From Leucobacter sp. 7(1) (lineage in GTDB: Bacteria; Actinomycetota; Actinomycetes; Actinomycetales; Microbacteriaceae): a stretch of 64,000 bases of DNA. A model generated the notes under the pieces. It ran no database searches. It saw nothing but the letters and a program-made list of their open reading frames with translations, and was not told the origin of the DNA. The translations under genes were made by a program, and so were the position numbers. Of this stretch, positions 8,271 to 17,711 are shown in pieces (the stretch's first letter is position 1; every line of letters begins with the position of its first letter). The DNA lies in assembly GCF_900163635.1 (NCBI RefSeq), contig NZ_FUID01000005.1, forward strand, positions 40,636-104,635, given 5' to 3'.

Positions 8271-9334
8271 CCCCAGCCTCCACTTCGTTTGCGAGTTCGT
8301 CGGAGCAGCCAGAAGAAGAACGGTCCACCAACGATCGCGGTGAGCATGCCGATCGGCATATCGGCCATGGGAACGAGCGTGCGGGCTGCCAGATCCGCCA
8401 GGGTCAGCAACAGCGCGCCGCCGAGGGCGCTTGCCGTGACAAGCGGGAGGTGTGCGGGGCCGAGGACCATGCGCATCAGGTGCGGGATCACAAGCCCGAC
8501 GAACGAGATGATGCCAGCGAAGGCGACCGCGGCGCCGACAAGAAGGGCGACGACAAAGATCATGACGATGCGGAGCGCCTCGACGTTGACACCCAGGTGC
8601 CGAGCGTTGCGCTCGCCGAGCGCGAGCAGGTCGAGCTTGTGCGCCGCGATATATGCGGCGAGCAGCCCGACCGCGATGATGGGAGCGATGATCAGCACCT
8701 GCGACCAGCGGCTGCCCGCGAGGCTGCCGAGCTGCCAGAAGACGATCTGCTCGCGTGACTGGGTATCGCCGAGGAACGTGAGGAGCGCGATCCCGGCCCC
8801 ACCGATGGCGTTGACCGCGATACCGGTGAGGACGAGGGTGACGACCTCGGTTTTGCCGTCAGCGCGACTCATCGCGTACACGATGAGTGTCGCCCCGAGG
8901 CCGAAAATGAAAGCAAGAACTGCCGTGGTCCACTCGCCGAAGATGGTGAGGCCGAAGACGATTGCGAGCCCCGCACCGACTGCCGCACCGGATGAAATGC
9001 CGATGACGCCAGGCTCGGCGAGCGGGTTACCGAAGATCGCCTGCATGAGGAGACCGGACACTGCGAGCCCCGCACCCACGAGTGCCGCCATGGAAACCCG
9101 TGGGAACCGGATCGCCCAAAGAGTTTGGTCGCCGGCGGGATGCGTTGGCATTGGCAGCCAGTCGATGCCGATGCGGTGCAGCAGGGACCCGAGCACCTCT
9201 TGCGGCGGCACTCCGAGCTGGCCAGTTCCCGCCGAAATGAGGAGCGATACAACGAGGGCGATGCCGAGCGAGGCGAACAGGATCGTCGTCTTCGCGGCGT
9301 GCCGGGAACCGGTCCGTTTCAATTGGGCAGTCAT
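8267..9334 (-). CDS. hmuU: heme ABC transporter permease (FecCD family)
   Basis: 355-aa FecCD-type permease with about nine to ten transmembrane helices. Family features include RFPRVSMAALVGAGLAVSGLLMQ near the N terminus, NPLAEPGVIGISSGAA, and the cytoplasmic coupling segment FVGLVIPHLMR that contacts the ATPase. Forms an operon with hmuV (4-bp overlap) and is divergent from the binding-protein gene; an iron box lies between. Confidence 0.93.
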   Translation of the reverse strand: MTAQLKRTGSRHAAKTTILFASLGIALVVSLLISAGTGQLGVPPQEVLGSLLHRIGIDWLPMPTHPAGDQTLWAIRFPRVSMAALVGAGLAVSGLLMQAIFGNPLAEPGVIGISSGAAVGAGLAIVFGLTIFGEWTTAVLAFIFGLGATLIVYAMSRADGKTEVVTLVLTGIAVNAIGGAGIALLTFLGDTQSREQIVFWQLGSLAGSRWSQVLIIAPIIAVGLLAAYIAAHKLDLLALGERNARHLGVNVEALRIVMIFVVALLVGAAVAFAGIISFVGLVIPHLMRMVLGPAHLPLVTASALGGALLLTLADLAARTLVPMADMPIGMLTAIVGGPFFFWLLRRTRKRSGGWG

Positions 9335-9442
9335 GCGTGCGAAGGACAGCTTTCGTGAGAGTTCGTGGGTCAGGATCCCGAGCGCGCACCCGCGCCGAGC
9401 GCCACGTCCCCGCGACGACCCTTTGGCTTCATCATACCTTCA

Positions 9443-9461
9443 CTAGGTTAGACTTACCCCC
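9443..9461. promoter_or_regulatory. DtxR/IdeR-type iron box between hmuU and hmuT
   Basis: CTAGGTTAGACTTACCCCC matches the 19-bp IdeR/DtxR consensus at 13 positions, with the left half nearly exact. It lies in the divergent hmuU/hmuT intergenic region and could control both directions. Confidence 0.65.
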
Positions 9462-9544
9462 GCTGGCGTACGGGAAATGTGCAGGGGCATATGATGCCTG
9501 CTGCGCTGTCTGACCTGCTGCTCCTGCAGATTCGAAGGGACCTC

Positions 9545-10672
9545 ATGCACACGTTCCGCGGTACGCGCGCTCGTCGCGCGCTCGCTCTCGTCACTGTCGC
9601 GCTGCTCGGACTCGGGCTGACTGCTTGCCAAAGTGGGAGCGCGTCCGTCGGCCTGGAAAGCGCCGAGTCCGTTGAACTTCCACCGATCTCGGAACTGACT
9701 CCCGCGCCGGATCCGCGCAACATTGAGGGCCCGACGACGGCGCTCATCGGTGGACCCTCAATTGCCCCGGTCGCCGACGCACCCGCGCCGGAGCTGCCGG
9801 CAACGGTAACCTCGCATGACCGCTCAGGCGATACCGAGGTGACGGTAACGGATACCTCGCGCGTGCTCGCGCTGTCGTTGAGTGGCTCACTCGGTGAGCT
9901 TGTGCACGCGTATGGGATGTCTGATCAGTTGGTGGGACGCGACATCTCGACGAACTTCCCAGGCTCGGAGGATCTCCCCATTGTGACTCGGGACGGGCAC
10001 TCCATCGATGCGGAGGGCGTACTTGGCCTGAGCCCCACGGTGATCCTCACCGATGGATCGATCGGCCCCACCGACGTTGTGTTGCAGATGCGTGACGCTG
10101 GGATTCCGGTGATCACGGTGGATCGCGCGGTTGATGCGGCGACGACGTTCGTGACGGCGCAGCAGGTTGCGGATGCCCTGGGTGTTCCGGAATCGGCCCC
10201 GCCACTGATCGACACCCTGCAAGCGGCGATCTCCGCCAAAGAAGCGGAAGTCGCAACGCTGCTGCCCGAGGATCCCGAGAAGCTGCCCCGCGTTGCGTTT
10301 CTGTACGTGCGTGGAACCTCGGGGATCTACTACCTGTTCGGCGAGGGGAGCGGCGTCGATAGTTTGATTCGCTCCATCGGGGCGCTCGATGTGGCGGCCG
10401 AGATTGGGTGGAAGGGCGAAAAGCCGATGACTGACGAAGCGCTCATCGCGATCGACCCAGACGTGATCCTCGTCATGACCAAGGGGCTGGAGAGCGCCGG
10501 CGGTGTTGACGGTCTTTTGGAGGCGCAGCCGAGCATCGCGCTCACTACTGCGGGCAAGAACCGTCGGATCATCGATGTGGATGACACACTCTTGTTTGCC
10601 GGTGGCACGCGCATCCCGGACGTGATCGACGGCCTCGCCCGCGCGGTGTATGCACCGGATTCGCTACAGTAA
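9545..10672 (+). CDS. hmuT: heme-binding lipoprotein of the HmuTUV importer
   Basis: 375 aa with a lipoprotein signal (LLGLGLTAC, lipidated Cys28). The solute-binding domain has the family phrases VLALSLSGSLGELVHAYGM, VGRDISTNFP, LGLSPTVILTDGSIGP and MTDEALIAIDPDVILVM. The start is ATG 9545 behind GAAGGGA; further upstream in-frame starts would add a non-signal-like leader. It receives heme from the HtaA proteins and delivers it to HmuU (inferred from the corynebacterial system). Confidence 0.92.
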   Translation: MHTFRGTRARRALALVTVALLGLGLTACQSGSASVGLESAESVELPPISELTPAPDPRNIEGPTTALIGGPSIAPVADAPAPELPATVTSHDRSGDTEVTVTDTSRVLALSLSGSLGELVHAYGMSDQLVGRDISTNFPGSEDLPIVTRDGHSIDAEGVLGLSPTVILTDGSIGPTDVVLQMRDAGIPVITVDRAVDAATTFVTAQQVADALGVPESAPPLIDTLQAAISAKEAEVATLLPEDPEKLPRVAFLYVRGTSGIYYLFGEGSGVDSLIRSIGALDVAAEIGWKGEKPMTDEALIAIDPDVILVMTKGLESAGGVDGLLEAQPSIALTTAGKNRRIIDVDDTLLFAGGTRIPDVIDGLARAVYAPDSLQ

Positions 10673-10873
10673 CGCGCCAGCGTTACGCGATCCGGTGCTG
10701 GGTGCGCGTGCGCGCACAGCCGACGGGCGTAGCCCGGAGGATGATTCGCTACAGTAACGCGCGCGTCCCGCTCACATGAAAACGCGTCAGCGTTTTCTTG
10801 CGGGTCGCGCCGGGGCCATTACCCCGGTACGCGATCCGGTGCTGGGTGCGCGTGCACGCCCAGCCGACGGGCG
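10658..10873. repeat. diverged partial duplication after hmuT
   Basis: The 20-mer GATTCGCTACAGTAACGCGC (10658-10677) recurs at 10743-10762, and a 45-bp block at 10684-10728 recurs at 10829-10873 with two mismatches. The second copy carries an insertion containing the hairpin AAAACGC-GTCA-GCGTTTT inside a CCCGC/GCGGG pair. This fills most of the 328-bp gap before 11001; no gene is seen. Confidence 0.75.
10669..10686 (+). terminator. small hairpin overlapping the hmuT stop codon
   Basis: GTAACGC-GCCA-GCGTTAC is a perfect 7-bp stem spanning the TAA stop. No U tract follows. Confidence 0.4.
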
Positions 10874-11000
10874 TCCCCGGACCAAAGTGACGCCCATTCG
10901 GAGTGGATCCACCGTCCTGGCAGGAACCACGTTGTACTGTAGGGGCTGATCCTGCGGTTTCTTCGTGGCGATCCACCACAGACTGATCGAGGAGAACCGC

Positions 11001-11798
11001 GTGGCGAAACGAACCGAAGACGCAGGGGCGCGTCCGGTGAACCGCCAGGACTACCCCGAGGATCGGTTCGACAGGATTGCACGGAGCGGGCGAGTGGGGG
11101 CGCATCGTGTCACCGCCCGGCCCCGATATACATGGCAGTATCTGATCGCTGCACTGCTGGGCTTTGCGATTCTGACTACGCTGGGCGTGCTCGCGGTGCA
11201 CGCGATTGGCGACGCGGGGAAACTGCCCATTCGTGGTGAAGGACTGACCTCATCCTCGGGGCAGACGCAGCCCGATGCGGAAATCAATCCGGACGCGACG
11301 ATTGCGGTGCTGAACGGAACCACGACGGAACACCTGGCAGCCGCGGTCGACAAGATCGTAACCGAGGAAGCGTGGGGCAAGATCCTCTTCTCAGGCAGTG
11401 CCTCAGCGGCCGACGTGCAGATTTCTGCGGTGTTCTATTCGGATCCTGCGGACGAGGGTGCCGCCGCGGGCCTCGCCGCAAAACTGGGTGGACTTTCGAC
11501 CTACACGACCACGGATTACGACCAGTACGGAGCACAGCTTGTTGTGCTCATCGGTGCGGACTATCAGGGGCCGGGACTGACTGAGGCAGCACAGATTGCC
11601 GCAGAGACCGATCCCGGGACCGACGGGTCGATTTCGATGGGCGGCGCGGGCGGCGGGGCCACAGCGGAACCGGAAATTGATCCCGCAACCGGGTGGGAGA
11701 TTGATCCCGCGACCGGATTCCCGATCGACCCCGCAACGGGGCTTCCTGTTGACCCGGCGACAGGTCTCGCTGCGGATCCCGCAGCCCCCGCGTCCTAG
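11001..11798 (+). CDS. membrane protein with LytR C-terminal domain and DPATG repeats
   Basis: 265 aa, starting at GTG 11001 with CGAGGAG six bases upstream; an earlier in-frame GTG at 10965 lacks an RBS. A cytoplasmic basic segment and one transmembrane helix (about 40-62) are followed by an extracellular LytR_C domain (about 90-195, ATIAVLNGTTTEHLAAAV ... QLVVLIGADYQGP). The C terminus is five 8-residue units from residue 226 to the end (IDPATGWE, IDPATGFP, IDPATGLP, VDPATGLA, ADPAAPAS). LytR_C domains are associated with cell-envelope proteins; the function here is unknown. Confidence 0.8.
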   Translation: MAKRTEDAGARPVNRQDYPEDRFDRIARSGRVGAHRVTARPRYTWQYLIAALLGFAILTTLGVLAVHAIGDAGKLPIRGEGLTSSSGQTQPDAEINPDATIAVLNGTTTEHLAAAVDKIVTEEAWGKILFSGSASAADVQISAVFYSDPADEGAAAGLAAKLGGLSTYTTTDYDQYGAQLVVLIGADYQGPGLTEAAQIAAETDPGTDGSISMGGAGGGATAEPEIDPATGWEIDPATGFPIDPATGLPVDPATGLAADPAAPAS

Positions 11799-11800
11799 CC

Positions 11801-11820
11801 GTCTGGCCGCCCGGCCAGAC
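11801..11820 (+). terminator. short hairpin after the LytR_C gene
   Basis: GTCTGGCC-GCCC-GGCCAGAC, a perfect 8-bp stem directly after the stop, with no strong U tract. Confidence 0.5.
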
Positions 11821-11888
11821 TCCCTCTCTGTTCGCTGTACGCGAGCGATACCGCTTGCACTCGCCACGTGTGAGTGCCAAGATTGGTG

Positions 11889-11915
11889 TTAGCAGTCGAA
11901 TCGACTGAGTGCTAA
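11889..11915 (+). promoter_or_regulatory. CIRCE operator (HrcA binding site) of groEL
   Basis: TTAGCAGTC - 9 bp - GAGTGCTAA, the CIRCE inverted repeat (TTAGCACTC-N9-GAGTGCTAA) with one base changed in the left arm, 73 bp upstream of the groEL ATG. It indicates heat-shock control by HrcA, which is not in this window. Confidence 0.9.
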
Positions 11916-13610
<1,695 letters not shown>

Positions 13611-13624
13611 GTCCTGCCTCCCCT

Positions 13625-13664
13625 CACAGGGGGTCGCGCCTTCGGGCGCGGCCCCCTGTGGTGT
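13625..13664 (+). terminator. groEL intrinsic terminator
   Basis: 16-bp stem (CACAGGGGGTCGCGCC / GGCGCGGCCCCCTGTG) with a TTCG loop, followed by GTGTTTT. Confidence 0.92.
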
Positions 13665-14213
13665 TTTCGGCATCAAGCCGGGCTGGTGCCCATGGAGCGT
13701 ACGTGTGGTTCGCTCGTACGGCTCCGGGCGAACCTGAGCTACGAAGATTCTTTGCTCGCGTGCCGTGCTCGGGGCTGGATCTCCTGTGAACTCGTGAATA
13801 TCCTTCGGGTTCGTTGGTGCGGAGTGCGGAGTGCGGTGTGCGGTGTGCGGAGGGCGGAGTGTGCTGGGTGCCGGGGCAGGCTCGGGCGCCGGGCCCGGGT
13901 CCTGGGGCATCGCGTCGACTTCCTCGTCGAACGCTGGCTCGTCCTCCCGATCGACGGCGGGCACCACGTTGGGGCCGCAGCGCGATGCGGACAATCTGCT
14001 GGACGCGGAACCTACCGTGAACGGCTACGTGAGGATTCGCGTGAGCTCGCGGCGGGTGGAACGGGAGTGGCCCGAGGTGCAGCGGCTCAGCATGGCCGCG
14101 CTCTCGCAGGTGCGGCCCTCACACGGGCGGCACGGGTAGTGCGCGTGGCTGGGCTGTCACGGAACCCACGGAGGTGCGGTGGTGTGGAGGGGCCCGGAAA
14201 TGGCGGGGATCGC
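13665..14213. other. 549-bp region without a confident gene
   Basis: Lies between the groEL terminator and the end of the convergent kinase gene. It contains a 7-bp tandem repeat at 13817-13865 (GTGCGGA/GTGCGGT, about seven units). On the minus strand around 13860-13995 a short frame reads as an acidic, Pro/Ala-rich peptide (DREDEPAFDEEVD ... PAPEPAPAPS) with GC-rich third positions, but it lacks a convincing start and runs antisense into groEL. This could be the remnant of a gene. Confidence 0.4.
13817..13865. repeat. heptanucleotide tandem repeat (GTGCGGW)n
   Basis: Seven consecutive 7-bp units: GTGCGGA twice, GTGCGGT twice, GTGCGGA, then degenerate GGGCGGA and GTGTGCT. Confidence 0.85.
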
Positions 14214-15737
14214 CTATTCCGTGGGGCCCGTGCTGCCGGATGTGAGCGCGGTGGAGCCTGTGGTGGGCGGCAGCTCGTGTCCGCCCGCGGGGAGGTCCAC
14301 GCGGAAGGTTGCGCCGCCACCCGGGGTGTCGTGCACGCTGACGGTGCCGCGGTGCGCTTCCACGATCGACTGCACGATCGCGAGTCCCAGGCCGGAGCCG
14401 CCGGTTTCTCGGTTGCGGGAGGAGTCCGCGCGCCACAGGCGGCCGAAAATCTTGTCCCGGATCTGCTCGGGCACGCCCTCGCCGTGATCGACGATCTCGA
14501 AACGGCCGATCGTGGGTTCGCCCTCAGCGACGGGCGGCGCAGAGACCACGACCTCGATGGGGCTGCCCTCAGGGGTGTGCCGCATCGCGTTGCCGATCAA
14601 GTTCGTGAGGAGCTGGCGTACCTTGTGCTCGTCGCCGGTCACGGTGGGGTCGGCGGCGTCCTCGACGACGGTGACCTCCCGATCGGGGGCCTGCGCGCGG
14701 GCGTCGAGAGCGGCGTCGCGGGCGAGCTGGTTGAGTGGCAGCGAGGTGAGCTGCAGTGGTCGGCGCTCGTCGAGGCGGGCGAGGGCCAGCAGGTCCTCCA
14801 CGAGGGAGGTCATGCGGATCGCTTCTTTCTCGATGCGCTCCATCGCCTGTCCCACCTGTTCGGTGTCTTGCAGAGCACCCATCCGGTAGAGCTCGGCGTA
14901 GCCGCGCACGGAGACGAGCGGGGTGCGCAGCTCATGGCTGGCGTCGCCGATGAAGCGACGCATCCGGTCGATCGTGTGCGCCTGCTCCTCGATGGACCCG
15001 TCGAGCCGGTCGAGCATGATGTTCAGGGATTCCCCGAGATGACCCACCTCTGTGTGCGGGCTCGCCACCATGATTCGCTTCGAAGTGTCGCCCCGGGCAA
15101 TCTCGAGTGCCGTTTGTTCGACCTCCGCAAGCGGGAGGAACGTGGTGGTGACAAGGAGCCGGGTGAGCGCCGCACCGAGCAAGATCACGGCGATGCCGAA
15201 GCCTGTGAAGATGATGACGTACTGCGCGACGACCTGGTTGATCCCCGCCATCGAGGACGCGATAAGCAGGATCGCGCTCTGTTCGCCGGGCACCAGGATC
15301 GGGATCGCGATGGCGCGCCAGTCGACCCTGTCCGGGCTTGTCATGGGGATAATCTGCGCCGGATCCTGCGTCACAGATTCGAGCGTCATCGAGTGCTGCA
15401 GCTCCGGCACCGACGAGGGGCGCAGCCCCAGAGTGTTGTCGTACTGCAGCGCGCCCGAGGAATCGAACAGCGCCACGTAGTACTGCTGGTTTGCGTAGCG
15501 AATGTCCTCGGGGCTCAGCTGCGCCCCGTTCGCGTCAACCGCCAGCGCGGCCGTCGGGTCCTTCCGCAGTTGCAGCAGCGAAGAGGTCTGGTTGGAGAGC
15601 AGCATCGGCCGCAGCACCGAGAGGGTGCCGACACCCGCAACGACGAGTCCCAGGAACAGGATGAACACCGTCACACCGGTGATCTTCGCGCGAAGCGAGA
15701 TGTCGGCCCATCGGTCGGTGAAGCTCTGCCGCGCCAC
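14214..15737 (-). CDS. two-component sensor histidine kinase
   Basis: 507-aa membrane kinase. Transmembrane helix 1 (about 18-40), an extracytoplasmic sensor region (41-170), transmembrane helix 2 (about 172-195), HAMP (about 196-250), HisKA with phospho-acceptor His268 (GDASHELRTPL), and HATPase_c with N-box NLIGNAMRHTPEG, G1 DHGEGVPEQI and G2 GGSGLGLAIV. A Thr/Ser/Pro-rich tail follows. The GTG start is one base after the stop of the response regulator gene. The signal is unknown. Confidence 0.93.
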   Translation of the reverse strand: MARQSFTDRWADISLRAKITGVTVFILFLGLVVAGVGTLSVLRPMLLSNQTSSLLQLRKDPTAALAVDANGAQLSPEDIRYANQQYYVALFDSSGALQYDNTLGLRPSSVPELQHSMTLESVTQDPAQIIPMTSPDRVDWRAIAIPILVPGEQSAILLIASSMAGINQVVAQYVIIFTGFGIAVILLGAALTRLLVTTTFLPLAEVEQTALEIARGDTSKRIMVASPHTEVGHLGESLNIMLDRLDGSIEEQAHTIDRMRRFIGDASHELRTPLVSVRGYAELYRMGALQDTEQVGQAMERIEKEAIRMTSLVEDLLALARLDERRPLQLTSLPLNQLARDAALDARAQAPDREVTVVEDAADPTVTGDEHKVRQLLTNLIGNAMRHTPEGSPIEVVVSAPPVAEGEPTIGRFEIVDHGEGVPEQIRDKIFGRLWRADSSRNRETGGSGLGLAIVQSIVEAHRGTVSVHDTPGGGATFRVDLPAGGHELPPTTGSTALTSGSTGPTE

Positions 15738-15738
15738 G

Positions 15739-16440
15739 CTACTTTGCTTCGGTCTTCAGCATGTACCCGAAGCCGCGCTTCGTCTGGATCAGCGATTCTT
15801 CGGTCAGCGGATCGAGCTTGCGGCGCAGGTACGAGATGTACGACTCGACGATGCCGGCATCGCCGTTGAAGTCGTACTCCCACACGTGATCGAGGATCTG
15901 TGCTTTGGAGAGGACGCGGTTCGCGTTCTGCATGAGGTACCGCAGCAGCTTGAACTCGGTGGGGGAGAGCTCCACGGAGGCCCCCTCAACGGAGACCTCG
16001 TGGGTGTCCTGGTCCATCGTGATCGGGCCGACCGTGAGGACCGAGTCCTCGTCCTCCTGGATTGTGCGTCGCAGCACTGCCTTGATGCGGGCAATGATCT
16101 CGTCGAGGCTGAACGGCTTGGTGACGTAGTCGTCGCCGCCCACGGTGAGGCCCTCGATCTTGTCCTCGGTATCGTCCTTCGCGGTGAGGAAGATGATGGG
16201 CGCGGTGTAGCCCGCGGAGCGGAGCCGCTTGGTGACGCTGAAGCCGTTCATGTCGGGCAGCATCACGTCGAGCACGATCAGATCGGGCTCTTCCTCAAGT
16301 ACAGCGGAGATTGTCTGCGCACCATTTGCGACGGCGCGCACACCGAACCCAGCAAACCGGAGGCTCGTGCTGAGCAGCTCGCGGATGTTGGGCTCATCGT
16401 CAACGATCAGAATCCGGGGTCCCTTTGGCTGAGTGTTCAT
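15739..16440 (-). CDS. OmpR/PhoB-family response regulator
   Basis: 233 aa; the start MNTQPKGPRILIVDDE at 16440 is preceded by an AG-rich CTGGGAAC. Receiver domain about 9-122 with the acidic pair in VDDE, phospho-acceptor Asp58 (IVLDVMLPD) and lysine in YVTKPFS. The C-terminal winged-helix DNA-binding domain (about 140-230) ends ESYISYLRRKLDP ... TKRGFGYML. It is the partner of the kinase immediately downstream. Confidence 0.95.
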   Translation of the reverse strand: MNTQPKGPRILIVDDEPNIRELLSTSLRFAGFGVRAVANGAQTISAVLEEEPDLIVLDVMLPDMNGFSVTKRLRSAGYTAPIIFLTAKDDTEDKIEGLTVGGDDYVTKPFSLDEIIARIKAVLRRTIQEDEDSVLTVGPITMDQDTHEVSVEGASVELSPTEFKLLRYLMQNANRVLSKAQILDHVWEYDFNGDAGIVESYISYLRRKLDPLTEESLIQTKRGFGYMLKTEAK

Positions 16441-16546
16441 GTTCCCAGTCTCTGATCGTTTGCTATGAACTAGCTGGAAGCTGGGTCCGCGTGTCGCCGG
16501 AGCCTGAGCCGGAGCAGGCCCCGACGACACGCGCCGCAGGATCCGG

Positions 16547-17656
16547 CTACGCGCCCGTCACCCACTTCGCCCACGCATCGGACATCGCGTCGTAGTTTTC
16601 GACCCAGAAGTCGAAGTTGGGGACGTGGCCGGTTTCGAATCGTGTGCTTGCGAGCCACTCGGCCAGCACATCGTCCACCTGCGGTTCGGCGTTGACGTTC
16701 ACCGGCGACATCGAGTTCAGCTCGGTCATCCCGGCCTGTTGTTCTGCCCCGAGGAAGTAGTTGATCGCCGCGTGTGAGGCCGCCGGATCCTTCGCGCCCT
16801 TCGGGATCGCGGTCGAGTCGATCGCGACGAGCCACTCGTCCCACACCGGTGCGATCGGGGCCCCGGCCTCCGCGGCACCGTAACCGCGCCCGGACCAGAC
16901 GTAGCCCATCACTGCCTCGCCGCTCTCGAGTTGCTGCTGTGCCTGGGCGCCGGTGGACCACGCGATCATGTCGCTGCCGAGGCTGTCGTACTTCGCGATG
17001 GCCTGGTCGATGTGCTCGGGCTTCAGATTATCGAGGTCCACGCCGTCGGCGAGCAGCGGGAACTCGAGGTTCTGTGGGTCGACGTAGGTGGTCTGCGGCA
17101 CGGTGCGCTTGCCCGGGAACTTCTCCGTGTCGAAGAAATCGGCCGCGCTCTTCGGGGGATTGTCGCCGAACACCTCGGTGTTGTACGCGATCACGAAGCC
17201 GTACATGACGTTGGGGATCATGCACTCGTCGGTGATTGTGCCCTCGGGGAGCTGGGACGTGTCGATCAGCGAGCGGTCGATCTTCTCGTACAGCGTGCCG
17301 CAGCCGCGGGCGGTGTCGACCTGGGAGGTGTCGACGATATCCCAGACGACGTTGCCGCCGTCGACCATGGCCTTGAGCTTGCCGGAGTCGAAGGCGTCCA
17401 TCTGCATCGTCGCCCCCGAAACTTGGGCGAATGGCTGCCAGATCGCCTCGTCCTGGCCTTCTTGGAAGATGCCGCCGGGGCCGGCGTAGGTGAGGGTGGT
17501 GCCGTCGAGGATCCCGTCGGGGATCTCGCCGACGACGGGAGTGCCGAAGTCGCGATCCGCCGCGGGTTCTGCGGCTGGGCTCGCACACGCGGCGAGCAGG
17601 ATCCCCGCGGCGCCCAGGAGGGCGACCGCGGATACTGAGCGGGAGAGGGTCGTCAT
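16547..17656 (-). CDS. polyamine-type ABC transporter solute-binding lipoprotein
   Basis: 369 aa with a lipoprotein signal (GILLAAC, Cys24). The fold matches PotD/PotF-like binding proteins: VWDIVDTSQVDTARGCGTLYEKID, MYGFVIAYNTEVF, and FFDTEKFPGKRTV. It binds a substrate outside the membrane for an ABC importer, but no permease or ATPase gene is adjacent, so it is an orphan here. It follows the agmatinase-family gene by 55 bp in the same direction, suggesting a guanidino compound or polyamine ligand (inference). Confidence 0.85.
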   Translation of the reverse strand: MTTLSRSVSAVALLGAAGILLAACASPAAEPAADRDFGTPVVGEIPDGILDGTTLTYAGPGGIFQEGQDEAIWQPFAQVSGATMQMDAFDSGKLKAMVDGGNVVWDIVDTSQVDTARGCGTLYEKIDRSLIDTSQLPEGTITDECMIPNVMYGFVIAYNTEVFGDNPPKSAADFFDTEKFPGKRTVPQTTYVDPQNLEFPLLADGVDLDNLKPEHIDQAIAKYDSLGSDMIAWSTGAQAQQQLESGEAVMGYVWSGRGYGAAEAGAPIAPVWDEWLVAIDSTAIPKGAKDPAASHAAINYFLGAEQQAGMTELNSMSPVNVNAEPQVDDVLAEWLASTRFETGHVPNFDFWVENYDAMSDAWAKWVTGA

Positions 17657-17711
17657 TGATTCTTCCGTTTCGTCGTGCGGGTGCCCGGGGGCACCCGCGG
17701 GGTGGGGTGGG

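Noticed and set aside
13686..15869. 727-codon open frame on the plus strand across the kinase gene
   Set aside because: Antisense to an intact histidine kinase with all motifs; composition-driven shadow frame.
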